Assembly (NCBI GenBank): GCA_015146655.1
Contig: VKHL01000063.1
Coordinates: 1 to 64,000, forward strand
Length of the DNA stretch: 64,000 bases
Reading direction: 5' to 3'
From: Ochromonas danica
Lineage: Eukaryota > Sar > Chrysophyceae > Chromulinales > Chromulinaceae
Shown: positions 45,988 through 55,382 of the stretch, piece by piece
Layout: each line of letters starts with the position of its first letter
How positions within the stretch are numbered: position 1 is the stretch's first letter
Translations under genes and position numbers: made by a program
Notes under the pieces: generated by a model
Databases searched by the model: none
What the model saw: the letters and a program-made list of their open reading frames with translations, nothing else
Told to the model about the DNA's origin: nothing

Positions 45988-46583
45988 CAGGTTATTCAGT
46001 AGTTCTTATGGTATGGTGACAATGTTCTATCTGTTTGAGATGTTTCCTTCTTGTTTGGATTGAATGCAGAGGATGTCTGGGAGTGGGTGGGCTATGTTAG
46101 GGTTATAAACATGAAAAGGTGAGTTTGCTCATTGAATTTGGCGGCATTTCCGCCTCAGTAGCAGCCTTTCGTATTTCGGGATTTTCGTCGCAATAAAACG
46201 CGTCGTTTTCCATGTGATGAACTGCGCGTTTTATCGTGAAAATCGCGTTAATCGAAAATCCCGAAATACGAAAGAGTGGGGCAGAGCGGCCCTGTGCTGT
46301 ATAGGACATGGAACAACAATAGAACTACATGTACCGTAGGTCCTAGAACAACGGGATATGTTTATTATGAAATATGAACTCAACTCAGTTTAGCAGAATC
46401 CAATAGGAATACCAAGAAAGACCTAACATTTCAATGTCAAATGGATAGTGACAAACACACTTCTTTACAATTTCCAGATCTAACCAACAATTATCTCTGT
46501 ATCCAGTAAATGCAATTACTTCACTACTGTCAACACAGAGCATAGCAGTACTAGACTAGCAGGACAATCAACACAAGGACTGG
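45988..46583. other. Intergenic with foldback element
   Basis: Between the ANK gene start and the Mg2+ transporter stop. It contains a 22-bp perfect inverted repeat spanning 46166-46274. No gene is seen. Confidence 0.6.
46166..46274. repeat. 109-bp foldback with 22-bp perfect arms
   Basis: CTTTCGTATTTCGGGATTTT and two more bases at 46166-46187 are the exact reverse complement of 46253-46274. Inner segments AATAAAACGCG and CGCGTTTTAT extend the pairing imperfectly. It could be a tiny MITE or a structured RNA; no target duplication is clear. Confidence 0.8.
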
Positions 46584-49133
46584 CTACAAGAGATAACCCA
46601 TTGTCCACATATACCCATGAATCACCGTATACAGTGTCAAAATCAATCCAAAGCTAACACCAAAAATCATCCAAAAGGAAATATTATTCAACATATCAGC
46701 ATTCAAATTCATACCAAAACAATTAGCAAAGACACCTCCCATAGCTATAGAACAACTAACAATAACAAGCCAAGTAGAAGCATACAAGGATCTGTTCTCC
46801 ATGACATCCAACGCCAAGGAAAGCTTATCTTTGCCATGTTGAATCTGATGTAACATCATCATAAGTGCTTGTAATGCATGACTAATATCCAATACATGAA
46901 CTTCAAGTAGTTCTTCACTACGCTCATGTAAGCGATAGAGTTCTTCAGGCATGCTATATGCCTTTGGTGTGGCGGTTGGAGAAGTTGGTCGACGATGATG
47001 GTGTGGAAGGAGAAGATGTGGATGATGTAAGAGAAAAGTGAGATTCATATTCGCCAGATCTTCTTCCTCTTCTTCTAGGCGATCAACCATTGCGTAGAGA
47101 TCTTGAATATTATCATATAAAGAACGTATTCTTGTTGATATAGATTCTAAGCGAGCAATATCATCATCTAATAGATAGGATGATGTTGTTGGGGAGAGTG
47201 AGTCATAGGGAATCATTGCTTCTCGTAGTTCTCGACGATAACGTTGAATATTTCGATCATAGAGGGACAGTACAGTGAAGAAGAGTAAATCCAAACAATA
47301 GAACTCAAAGGAGAAAGAATGTTGCTGGAACAAATCTCTGGCTTTTACTGCACGTTCATCATCTTCCTCCAAATAGTCCTCCTTTGAACTCTGCTTGGTC
47401 AAGAGATCCTCCACCGTTTTCACCTGTGGCTTCATAGGTTCTTTCTTCTTGATGGTAAGGCTGGTTGGCAAAGAGGCAGCCGAGATACGGTCCTTTAGTT
47501 TGATAGTCGTCACAGTTCCCACCTCTTTGGCTTCCTCATGCTGAATAACACCAGATTGATGGTGTTCATCTAAGCTTGTCACTTCACCTGTAGGACCAGG
47601 AGGTGGAGTATAAGGCTTAGTAGGTAATGCCATGTACATTTGGGATGTTTTCAATGCAGTGGATGAAGGAGACAAGGTGACACCATCAGGTCGTGGTTTT
47701 CTTGTTTGATTGACATGATCTACACTATGAAACCTCATCTCTTTCTCTTCATTACTTCTATCTTTATCATCCAATCCGTGTGGAGGAGAAGAAGATGGAC
47801 TAGGCTCTTGTACATGATAATTCAAAATGGCTTGATGCAGAGAAGGGAAAATCTTCTCCCACACTTTCCCCACACCCACTACTAGACCTTCTTCTTCCTC
47901 TTCTTCTTCCTGCTCTTCCTCTATTACTCCCATATTTTCATGTTTTGTTTGTGCTCTTTTCTTCTTCCTTCCTGCCATCTTAGCAGCAACGGAAGGAGGG
48001 ATAAGTAAGAAGATTCTTTCTGCCATGAGAATGACACGGAAAGGATGTAATGAGAGAAGGATACAATGCCTACGAATCCACATTCTTCTCTCTTCGGAAG
48101 GATGATATTGCCAATCAAGACAACGTATATCACGACGAGTTAAGAGAGAAGAAGAGGTAGGTAAGCCATCAGGACGTTCCATCACAGTCGTGGTGGTAGT
48201 GGGAGAAGAGGTAGAATTGTGTGTTTCATTAGTAACATGGGCATGTCCTCGATCACTTATCCCTGTTAGAGAGTTATGATTTGTCCCATAGTTGTTATGA
48301 GTCTGTAGACGACTGCTTGTACTGATACTAGATAAAGGGAGTGTTTCATGAGCGAGGGGGAGGGTACCACCACCATTCAGTTTATCACTGACAATAAAGG
48401 TGATATCATAGGAATTGATAGGCTCAAAGCCAGAATTACCACCATTACCACTACCACTACCACCAGGAACATGTAAGAGGGAGGCTCTCTTGCGGGACAT
48501 TCCTGCTTTACTACTGCCACCAGACAAAACCTGTTGCTGACGACCACTCCAGCCTTTGACACTACGAGAAGTAGTAGTGGTAGATGAAGGGAGAAGAAGA
48601 CTGTCATCTCGATGATGCTTCGGCCCTCCTACTTTGACAGACTTGCTACCACCCACATGACCACTACCACTACCACTACCACTACCACCACTACCTTCCT
48701 CCTCCTCTTTCCTCTCCTCAGAGTGATCAGACTTGGGTGAGACAGGTTTAGCCTTTTGATCAATGAGGCTCACAAGAAGGTTGATATAGTTGACCATAGA
48801 CCTTAAAGTCATCTCCTGGAAACTACTTCGTCCTTCCATATCCACTTCAACAAAGGAGATCAATGTTGACTTCTCTGCACTTAGTTGACGGCGTTTATTA
48901 CGTTGAGTAAGATCTTCCAAGATAGAAAGAGAAGTTGTTAGACGACTCATAGTGGTAATAACATCAGTTGGATTTTGTTGACTACTACTGTTGGTATTAA
49001 AAGGTGTAAAAGAAGAAAAAGTTGATGGAGGAGGTGGAGGTGGTCGAGGTGAGTCAATGTTACCACAAGAACTTTCTTTTGAAGAAGAAGTACTATGATA
49101 GAGTTGATATGGATGGTCACTATTGTCGTTCAT
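46584..49133 (-). CDS. CorA/MRS2-type magnesium transporter, 849 aa, single exon
   Basis: Mg2+ channel of an organelle or plasma membrane. The C-terminus has two transmembrane helices (about residues 785-805 and 815-838) joined by the signature GMN at residues 807-809 (ANCFGMNL), which selects Mg2+ in CorA/MRS2/ALR proteins. Upstream segments match the cytosolic/matrix domain of MRS2: SFVEVDMEGR near the N-terminus, TRRDIRCLD, HCILLSLHPFRVILMAERIFLL, and an acidic helix with DRLEEEEEDLANMNLTF. Length is about twice that of typical MRS2 because of Ser/Gly/Glu-rich insertions (about residues 145-330 and 390-620). Start ATG 49133-49131 is first in frame. Subcellular location cannot be decided; no clear targeting peptide. 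Confidence 0.88.
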   Translation of the reverse strand: MNDNSDHPYQLYHSTSSSKESSCGNIDSPRPPPPPPSTFSSFTPFNTNSSSQQNPTDVITTMSRLTTSLSILEDLTQRNKRRQLSAEKSTLISFVEVDMEGRSSFQEMTLRSMVNYINLLVSLIDQKAKPVSPKSDHSEERKEEEEGSGGSGSGSGSGHVGGSKSVKVGGPKHHRDDSLLLPSSTTTTSRSVKGWSGRQQQVLSGGSSKAGMSRKRASLLHVPGGSGSGNGGNSGFEPINSYDITFIVSDKLNGGGTLPLAHETLPLSSISTSSRLQTHNNYGTNHNSLTGISDRGHAHVTNETHNSTSSPTTTTTVMERPDGLPTSSSLLTRRDIRCLDWQYHPSEERRMWIRRHCILLSLHPFRVILMAERIFLLIPPSVAAKMAGRKKKRAQTKHENMGVIEEEQEEEEEEEGLVVGVGKVWEKIFPSLHQAILNYHVQEPSPSSSPPHGLDDKDRSNEEKEMRFHSVDHVNQTRKPRPDGVTLSPSSTALKTSQMYMALPTKPYTPPPGPTGEVTSLDEHHQSGVIQHEEAKEVGTVTTIKLKDRISAASLPTSLTIKKKEPMKPQVKTVEDLLTKQSSKEDYLEEDDERAVKARDLFQQHSFSFEFYCLDLLFFTVLSLYDRNIQRYRRELREAMIPYDSLSPTTSSYLLDDDIARLESISTRIRSLYDNIQDLYAMVDRLEEEEEDLANMNLTFLLHHPHLLLPHHHRRPTSPTATPKAYSMPEELYRLHERSEELLEVHVLDISHALQALMMMLHQIQHGKDKLSLALDVMENRSLYASTWLVIVSCSIAMGGVFANCFGMNLNADMLNNISFWMIFGVSFGLILTLYTVIHGYMWTMGYLL

Positions 49134-49622
49134 GATTCAACAGCCCGGCTGTTCCTTTTCCTGAACAAGAGTGGAGAATGCTCACTCACCCCAACCCACT
49201 GCGGCAGAGAGAGCAGCGCGTCAGAGCCTTAGCCGTTAACTTAAGACGATTCCATGGATTCCATACAAGATTCCATACAGTGTGTTTGTCCTATCATAAC
49301 TTACAACTTAGAATAGAGTAGTTCGAATTCTATCAAAAAAGCCTTGAACTGATTGAAGAAGTGCCAAAATTTATAACACAATCTACAAAATTGAATTTTT
49401 TTTATTGATCAAAACTAAGTCTCAATTAGCACACAATGCCTTGCATCTTCCTACCTATCCTATCATAACGCTTCATTAAATATAAATAATCCTCATAATA
49501 AAATCATCAAATAAGAATATGATTCCTCTCCTTTATAATGTAGAAGGAAAAGCGATTGAAAATTAGAACAGCTCTCAGCAAACGGAGGTTGAGTAGCTTC
49601 CCAAAAAGCAAAGGATACGATA
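49134..49622. other. Intergenic
   Basis: Promoter side of the Mg2+ transporter and 3' flank of the tetraspan-like gene. GATTCCATGGATTCCA occurs near 49248-49263, the same motif found upstream of LRR gene B. Otherwise nothing is seen. Confidence 0.5.
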
Positions 49623-50343
49623 TTAGGCTTGATTAGAAGCTGCGTCCTTCTGTGACAAGGCAGGAGGCACCAACATAGACACTCCATCACACAAGACCCA
49701 ACAGAGCAAGACGCTCACACTGCCCACGAAATCCACGGCAATGGTCACACCTAACAACAACAACATGTCCAGTCAAATAACACCCTCATAGAAAAGCAAA
49801 TGGACAAATCATGCCATCTACATACCATAGATGTCATTCTCACAGCTAACGTTGCTATAATCTTCCCAAGAATCTTTGCAAGCTTGAGTTGAATTCGCCA
49901 AAGCTGTGCAATCACTCACCGTGGCACTATACCATAACACACCCAAGGTGAAGAAGGCCCAATACAGGATCTCATTGGAGACTTTAACGAGATCAAATGG
50001 TAAGAGAGCTCCAATGATGAAAGTCAGACAAGCTACAGCAAGACGGAAGGCAGTATTGGCTACACCATATCCACAGTAACCTGGTTTATCTTTACCCGAC
50101 AAAGAAATCTGAAAAGCTGTGTGACAAAGTGTGTGAGAATGAGAGTGTGTGTCAGGGTGAGAGAATGCGTGGAGCCTTACGTCTGACATAGTTAAGGGGG
50201 AATTTCTTGCAGTCAGAGGTTAAAGATCCGCTTGTAAGTTCAATATCCCCATTATCATTTTGAAATTGCCATGCAGAAATAGCAATACTGATGGCAGAAA
50301 TAATGACCAGGACAACAGCAAAGATAGTCTTTTTCACGGCCAT
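49623..50343 (-). CDS. Small four-helix membrane protein, 3 exons, about 193 aa
   Basis: Exons are 50181-50343, 49826-50116 and 49623-49750; phases agree and total 193 codons plus stop. Helix 1 is TIFAVVLVIISAISIAISAW near the N-terminus, and Cys-containing loops follow (DCKKFP, GYCGYG, DCTALANSTQACKDSW, SCENDIYG). Two more helices (LAVACLTFIIGALLPF and EILYWAFFTLGVLWYS) come next, with a last one around VDFVGSVSVLLCWVLC. The four-helix, Cys-rich extracellular loop plan resembles tetraspan families generally, but I do not recognise the exact family. Probably a plasma-membrane or endomembrane protein; function unknown. Confidence 0.75.
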
Positions 50344-50968
50344 GATAGAATGATGAACTTGATCTTCTTTGAAATTTTCCTTGTCTGGATGGGTTTGACC
50401 TCGGTGGCTTGGATCCTACACACGTGTCCAATACAATTGAGGTTTGAAACTCAGGAAATATGAGTTCTAGGACTCCAGCAGAGTTGATTTTGACATTTCC
50501 AGCGCACTAATTGATCATTTCCATCACGATTAAAACATTTGCTTAAAATCCAACAGACTTGCAGTTCTCATTAATTGGGTCCCATTTTTATGAGTGAAGT
50601 CAAAATAATGATGTAAGGTAACCTGGACTCTTGGTTATTGTATTTCCAGCGACGAAGAGTTGTTACACTAAGCTGCAGGAACTTGCTTGGTGAGGATGCG
50701 AAGTCAATTTCACGGACCATGTTCCAACAACTTCGTGTAACTCTCTGTCACTGTTGTTCGTGTAGTGCACTAACTTACACAGCTCTGACCTGTACTGAAA
50801 GATAAACACGTCTGATTACACGCCAGCTGGACAGCCAAAGCACGCAGCCCTTCTAGAGCAAACAAGGAAAAACAACAGACAAAAAGTTGCAATTTTTCCA
50901 AGGAAAAGATAAATAAGTAGGATGGCTTAAATCAACTGTATTACAAAAAGGATGAGATCACAACCATT
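50344..50968. other. Intergenic
   Basis: Contains the promoter of the tetraspan-like gene and the 3' flank of the small CxxC gene. Nothing recognised. Confidence 0.5.
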
Positions 50969-51378
50969 TCAACAATACAATTGATGCCATTCAATCCCCT
51001 CATATTCGCCCTTGGTAGCATTGAAGCGTTTCATCCATTCTCTCTTCTCATCTTCATTTGTCAACTCCTCTAGCCATGGCCCAGAGTGTGCCTCAAGGAA
51101 ATCACTGAACTCTTGTCTGATTTTAATATCGTGCTCCATATCAAAAAGAAAGCCCTCAATTTCCCTACTGCAATCTTCTATTTTGACATGTCTTCTTTCA
51201 GCGCAAGTCTTTATGAAGTGTTTATTGTCCAAGCAAGACTTGAACAAGTCAACCATAGCTTCTCTATCACTTGTTTGCCTTTACTTGCCCAAAACTCTTT
51301 AACAACTGCAAACCCACCACAACAGTCATCAGCTGCTTCCATTCCACATAAAATACATTCAATGTTCATTTCTGTCAT
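50969..51378 (-). CDS. Small CxxC-containing protein with a frame change
   Basis: From ATG 51378 the frame reads MTEMNIECILCGMEAADDCC and then GFAVVKEFWASKGKQ, before a second frame continues from MVDLFKSCLDNKHFIKTC to EWHQLYC at 50969. The joined features (a CxxC pair, a second CC pair, then a helical acidic C-terminus) look like one small protein of roughly 130 aa. The frame change near 51260-51275 could be a very short intron (a GTAAAG donor is present), a one-base error or a real break. The second frame alone, 95 aa from its own ATG at 51256, is also possible. No family recognised. Confidence 0.5.
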
Positions 51379-51622
51379 CGTGTGTGGTTATTCAGGAATA
51401 ATGCATTGTATATTATAATGAATATAATAAATTAATTTGACTGTATGATGAGGATGATCCTTAGGGTGATGATGTTTATGGGTTTAAAATCATAATTTCA
51501 TGGTTTTATTGTGAAGTTAAAAGCCTTTTTGCCTTCTGCTCTGCCTCATGACCGCATGGAGCAAAAACAATACGAACAATACAATTGACATTACTGCTTC
51601 ATCTAGAAAGAATCACTGAAGA

Positions 51623-51974
51623 ATGTTCATGTCAATGAGAAGGTTACAACCTGTCCTTAGCAAGGCTATTAATTGCAGACAAACTGGTTTTGTTCGCTTT
51701 AGTTCGACAAGTGAAGTTCATGGTGGGAAAGTTGTACCCAAACTCAAGAATGGTGTGACTGCAGCTGCTTTAGGTGGTTTTGTCTTCTTTGTCTATTACT
51801 ATGCTATTTATAAGATGAAGAACATGGTAAGACCTATTTCTCTCTGTCATTCTCTACTGTGTGTATATTATATTCATTACTGTGGTGGTTGGTATTGGTA
51901 TTGGTATTGGTGTTGTATAGGATGAACTTGACAAGCTGATTGCAGAGAAGGAAGAAGAAGCAAAGGAGAAGTAA
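51623..51974 (+). CDS. COA3-like single-TM mitochondrial protein, 2 exons, 85 aa
   Basis: Exons are 51623-51826 and 51921-51974. The N-terminus (MRRLQPVLSKAINCRQTGF) is basic and lacks acids, as in a mitochondrial targeting sequence. One transmembrane helix, AALGGFVFFVYYYAIYKM, is followed by a short charged tail DELDKLIAEKEEEAKEK. The layout and the Y-Y-I-Y-K-M end of the helix resemble COA3/CCDC56-type cytochrome c oxidase assembly factors, which hold newly made COX1 in the inner membrane. Small single-TM respiratory proteins are easily confused, so COA3 is a suggestion. Confidence 0.6.
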
Positions 51975-54900
51975 GGCAAGTCTGTCTCCTATGGACGGGA
52001 GAGAGAACTAAGTCAACGTGTGTGAGATGGAATGGGTCTACTGCTATGATAGTAATAGTAGTTGTAATGATGAATTATGGTGTGTTGATAATAAGTTACT
52101 ACTAGTTACTAAGAGGATGATGACTTAATGTCACTAACAAAGAAAGAAGAAGAAGACAAGAACAATTCGACGTCAAGAAGATCATTACCAAACAAGTTAC
52201 ACAATTCAAATCCAATCCATCCGATCAAACCAACTAGACTAACCATACTAGACTATATATCATCATATCCACTTCACCTTCCTCACTCCCCCACCAGTAA
52301 TTCATTTCATTTATTATCTCTCAGGATAACATTTTTAACACCGCAAACAGCTTTTATAGCATTTGAGTGTATAGTTTACAACACAATAACTATCATTATC
52401 TAACATGAAAGGTGGGAGAGTGAGACAGGAAGGGAGAGAGCGAGAGGATTACACATTGTCATCAAGAAGAAGAAGTTAATGATGATTCATTCATTCATGA
52501 TAACAAGGCTAAGCTAAGCTAAAGCACGATTGATGTCCAATAGATTGCTAGTATCTCTACTATAACAACAACTGCTAAACTACAATTGGAACATTTTCTT
52601 GACGATTGCACCACAAAAGAGAATGACGATAATAGACAAATTACCACTATGATAACAAATAATCACAGCAACAACAACAAAAAATGAATTGAATAGAATT
52701 TCATATGATTGTTTCTTAATCCCCCCCCCTTTAACTGCTACCTTGTGGTTGTTAGGGTATTGACTACTCCACACAGTAGAACAATCAAAAGGGATGAGGA
52801 GGAAAGACGAAGTAATAACATACTCATCCTAGTGTAGGATGAAGTAGTAGTAATAGTAGTAGTAGAGACAAGAAGACCATAGTATAGACTGTAGTATGCA
52901 GTAGTTTCAAAGTGATACACACAGTTCATAAACGGTTAGGTTAGGTTAGTTCTCTTCTTCACTTCTCTTCTTCTTCTACTTTATAGCTACAACTTGTAGT
53001 ATGAATTATATTTAATATAACAGAAATAGAGGAATTACAAAATTGTTGAAGTATAGTGTAGTATAATGATAGGTATAGCTCTCAGATAGTACTGTATAGA
53101 GGTGGAGGAAGAACAAGAATAATAATGCTGATAATAATAATGGAATGACCATTACACTACAGTGTCAGTCATAGGCAAAGTAGTAAACTACTTCATAGAC
53201 CTTGATGACATTGTTGACCTGACCTTATACACCATCATTATTATCAAATAATATTGTATATACTATTATATATCCATCTTGAAGGAAGGGATATATAGTA
53301 GTAGTGTTACTTCACATTTGTATATATCATATAATATATATATATAGAGAGTTAACTATGTAGTTGTTATACAGCCTAAGACAATAGGCAAAGTAGTGTA
53401 TAGTGTAGACAAGATTGACGATCTCATTGGCAGTTTGGCTTTAGTTAACAGCCAGCCAATACAATACAAACATATCCATGCAATGCAGTACATGCACAAT
53501 AGGCTTTTTAATGTCAATCTAGTATCTTTATATTCATCTATAGTTAGTTACTGTAGTTAGTTAGCTTGGTAGGTAGGTGTATATATAGTGTATTTAGAGA
53601 GAGAGAGAAGGGGGAGAGAGGAGGAGGGAAAGCGATGTATCACTACTAAAGAAAGTAAAAATCCGATGATCAAGTCTTATCATATAGCCACTGAGTTGTA
53701 ATATAGTGGATGTTATATAGTAGTACTACTAACTATAGATCTCATAGACAGATCACTATTGAAACAAGAAGGTTCAAAAGTGACATGTTTTCGAGGACAA
53801 ATCAGCTTTTTTGTTTTTGCTTTTCGAGAAGAGATGATGCAAAACACTTTTTCTTCATTCACATCACATCATAATACTGGATTGTCTTTCTTCTTCTTCT
53901 TCACAATGTAATCAACACAGACAAGAGAGAGAGATTGCATGAGAGAAGAAGAAGAAGAAAGAAAAATAATCAAATAATAGGAAAATGTTATTATTGTTGT
54001 TGTTATCGGGGGGAATGGAATGGAATGTCTTGGTGGCAGTACAAGTAGTACAATAGCAGTTGTTGTTGGACACTACATGGAGAAAGTTTGTAAAACGTGA
54101 ACTTTAACCCACAACTCAACTGCTCGGTCAGATGAAGAGGGGGGTGAAGGGGGGAATGCACTGGTACAGAATACCATCATCAGGTACTATATATAGATCG
54201 AATCCTCTTAACAAGACTTGCTTGTAAGAGAGGAAGTGATAGAAGTAGAGTAGAGGAAGTAAAGAAGAGAAACCACAACTAAAGGATGCTACCATGATGC
54301 CATATATCACATAGTCGTAGAGAGAAAGAAAGAGAGCATGATGAAGTAGCATAAGAGAAGAAGAAGAAGAGAGAGAGAGAAAACAAAGGAAAACAAGACT
54401 GGGAAGAAAACTGGAATAGCAAGTAGTAAGTTAGTAGCAGAAGGTATTGATTGATTGATGAAGGAAGAGTCAAACAAACGAAATAAATCTGAATGATTGA
54501 TTAATCTTCATCAAATAGGAAGGTAAAAACTGGACAATGCTTTAGTTAGTCAAGGAAAGTGGTAATAAAAGAGATGTTATAGTAAGATGACTGATTAGTG
54601 GTAGTGGTGGTGTAATATTACAATTCCAACCAACCACTCCTAGTGTCAATCTCTGCTGGGGAGGCTGATTCCATGGAAAGTCCAGAGCTCAATTCCATGG
54701 AAAAGTCGGAGAGTCTCGTTCCATGGTTGATGAGTCCGATTCCATGGAAAGTCCAGGGAGTTCGATTCCATGGAATATATTCCATCACACATCGTTTTCT
54801 ATTTTCCACGACCAAACTAAGCATTATTATATATGTATTGTATATCCTGTGAATATACCAATATCCTACTATCTTTAGTCTAGTAACCTATCACACCACC

Positions 54901-55382
54901 ATAATTTTTTTTAAAATATATAATACAGTCATAATGATCCTTCCTCTCAGCACACACGAAGACAACAATTAGAAAGAGAGAGGAGGCTGACGCTGTTGGC
55001 CATAGGCTAATGACACATCATCGCCCTTGACAAGAAGAATAAGGAAGGGCAGAGGGTACTACCATGACTAGAAGAACAGCAAGTTATACTGATGACAATG
55101 TGTTGTAATACTACTACTACCACTACTAATAATGCAGATGCTTTCTATCCCCTGTCCCTCATACTAACCACCAACACTACCACCACAATGTGTTTCGTAC
55201 ACACACACAGAGAGAGAGGGAGAACAAGGCAATAGAAAGCATCCGATGCAGAGAGTAGGAATCAATGGTATATAGACCAGGATATGTTATAGCACGATGA
55301 CTACCCACCAGGACAGTGACTGTACGTCAGTGCTTAAGGGGGTAGTGGTGGTAGTCATCATCCTCCTCTTCATCCTACCACC
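51975..55382. other. 3.4-kb gene-free, low-complexity stretch
   Basis: AT-rich with many short tracts: TAGTAGTAG and TATATA runs (52840-53360), GA-rich runs (53600-53640, 54355-54385), and AAGAAG runs. A TTCCATGGAA-bearing array lies at 54669-54783. No reading frame with family similarity, RNA gene or transposon was recognised. Confidence 0.6.
54669..54783. repeat. Array of TTCCATGG(AA) palindromes
   Basis: Five copies of TTCCATGG, four continuing to AA, spaced about 20-35 bp apart with conserved AAGTC(C/G)-like followers. TTCCATGGAA is self-complementary. Related GATTCCATGGATTCCA copies occur near 23107 and 49248. Confidence 0.8.

Noticed and set aside
54760-54785. GTTCGATTCC, a tRNA T-loop-like string
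   Set aside because: It is part of the TTCCATGGAA array; no D-arm, anticodon arm or acceptor pairing nearby.
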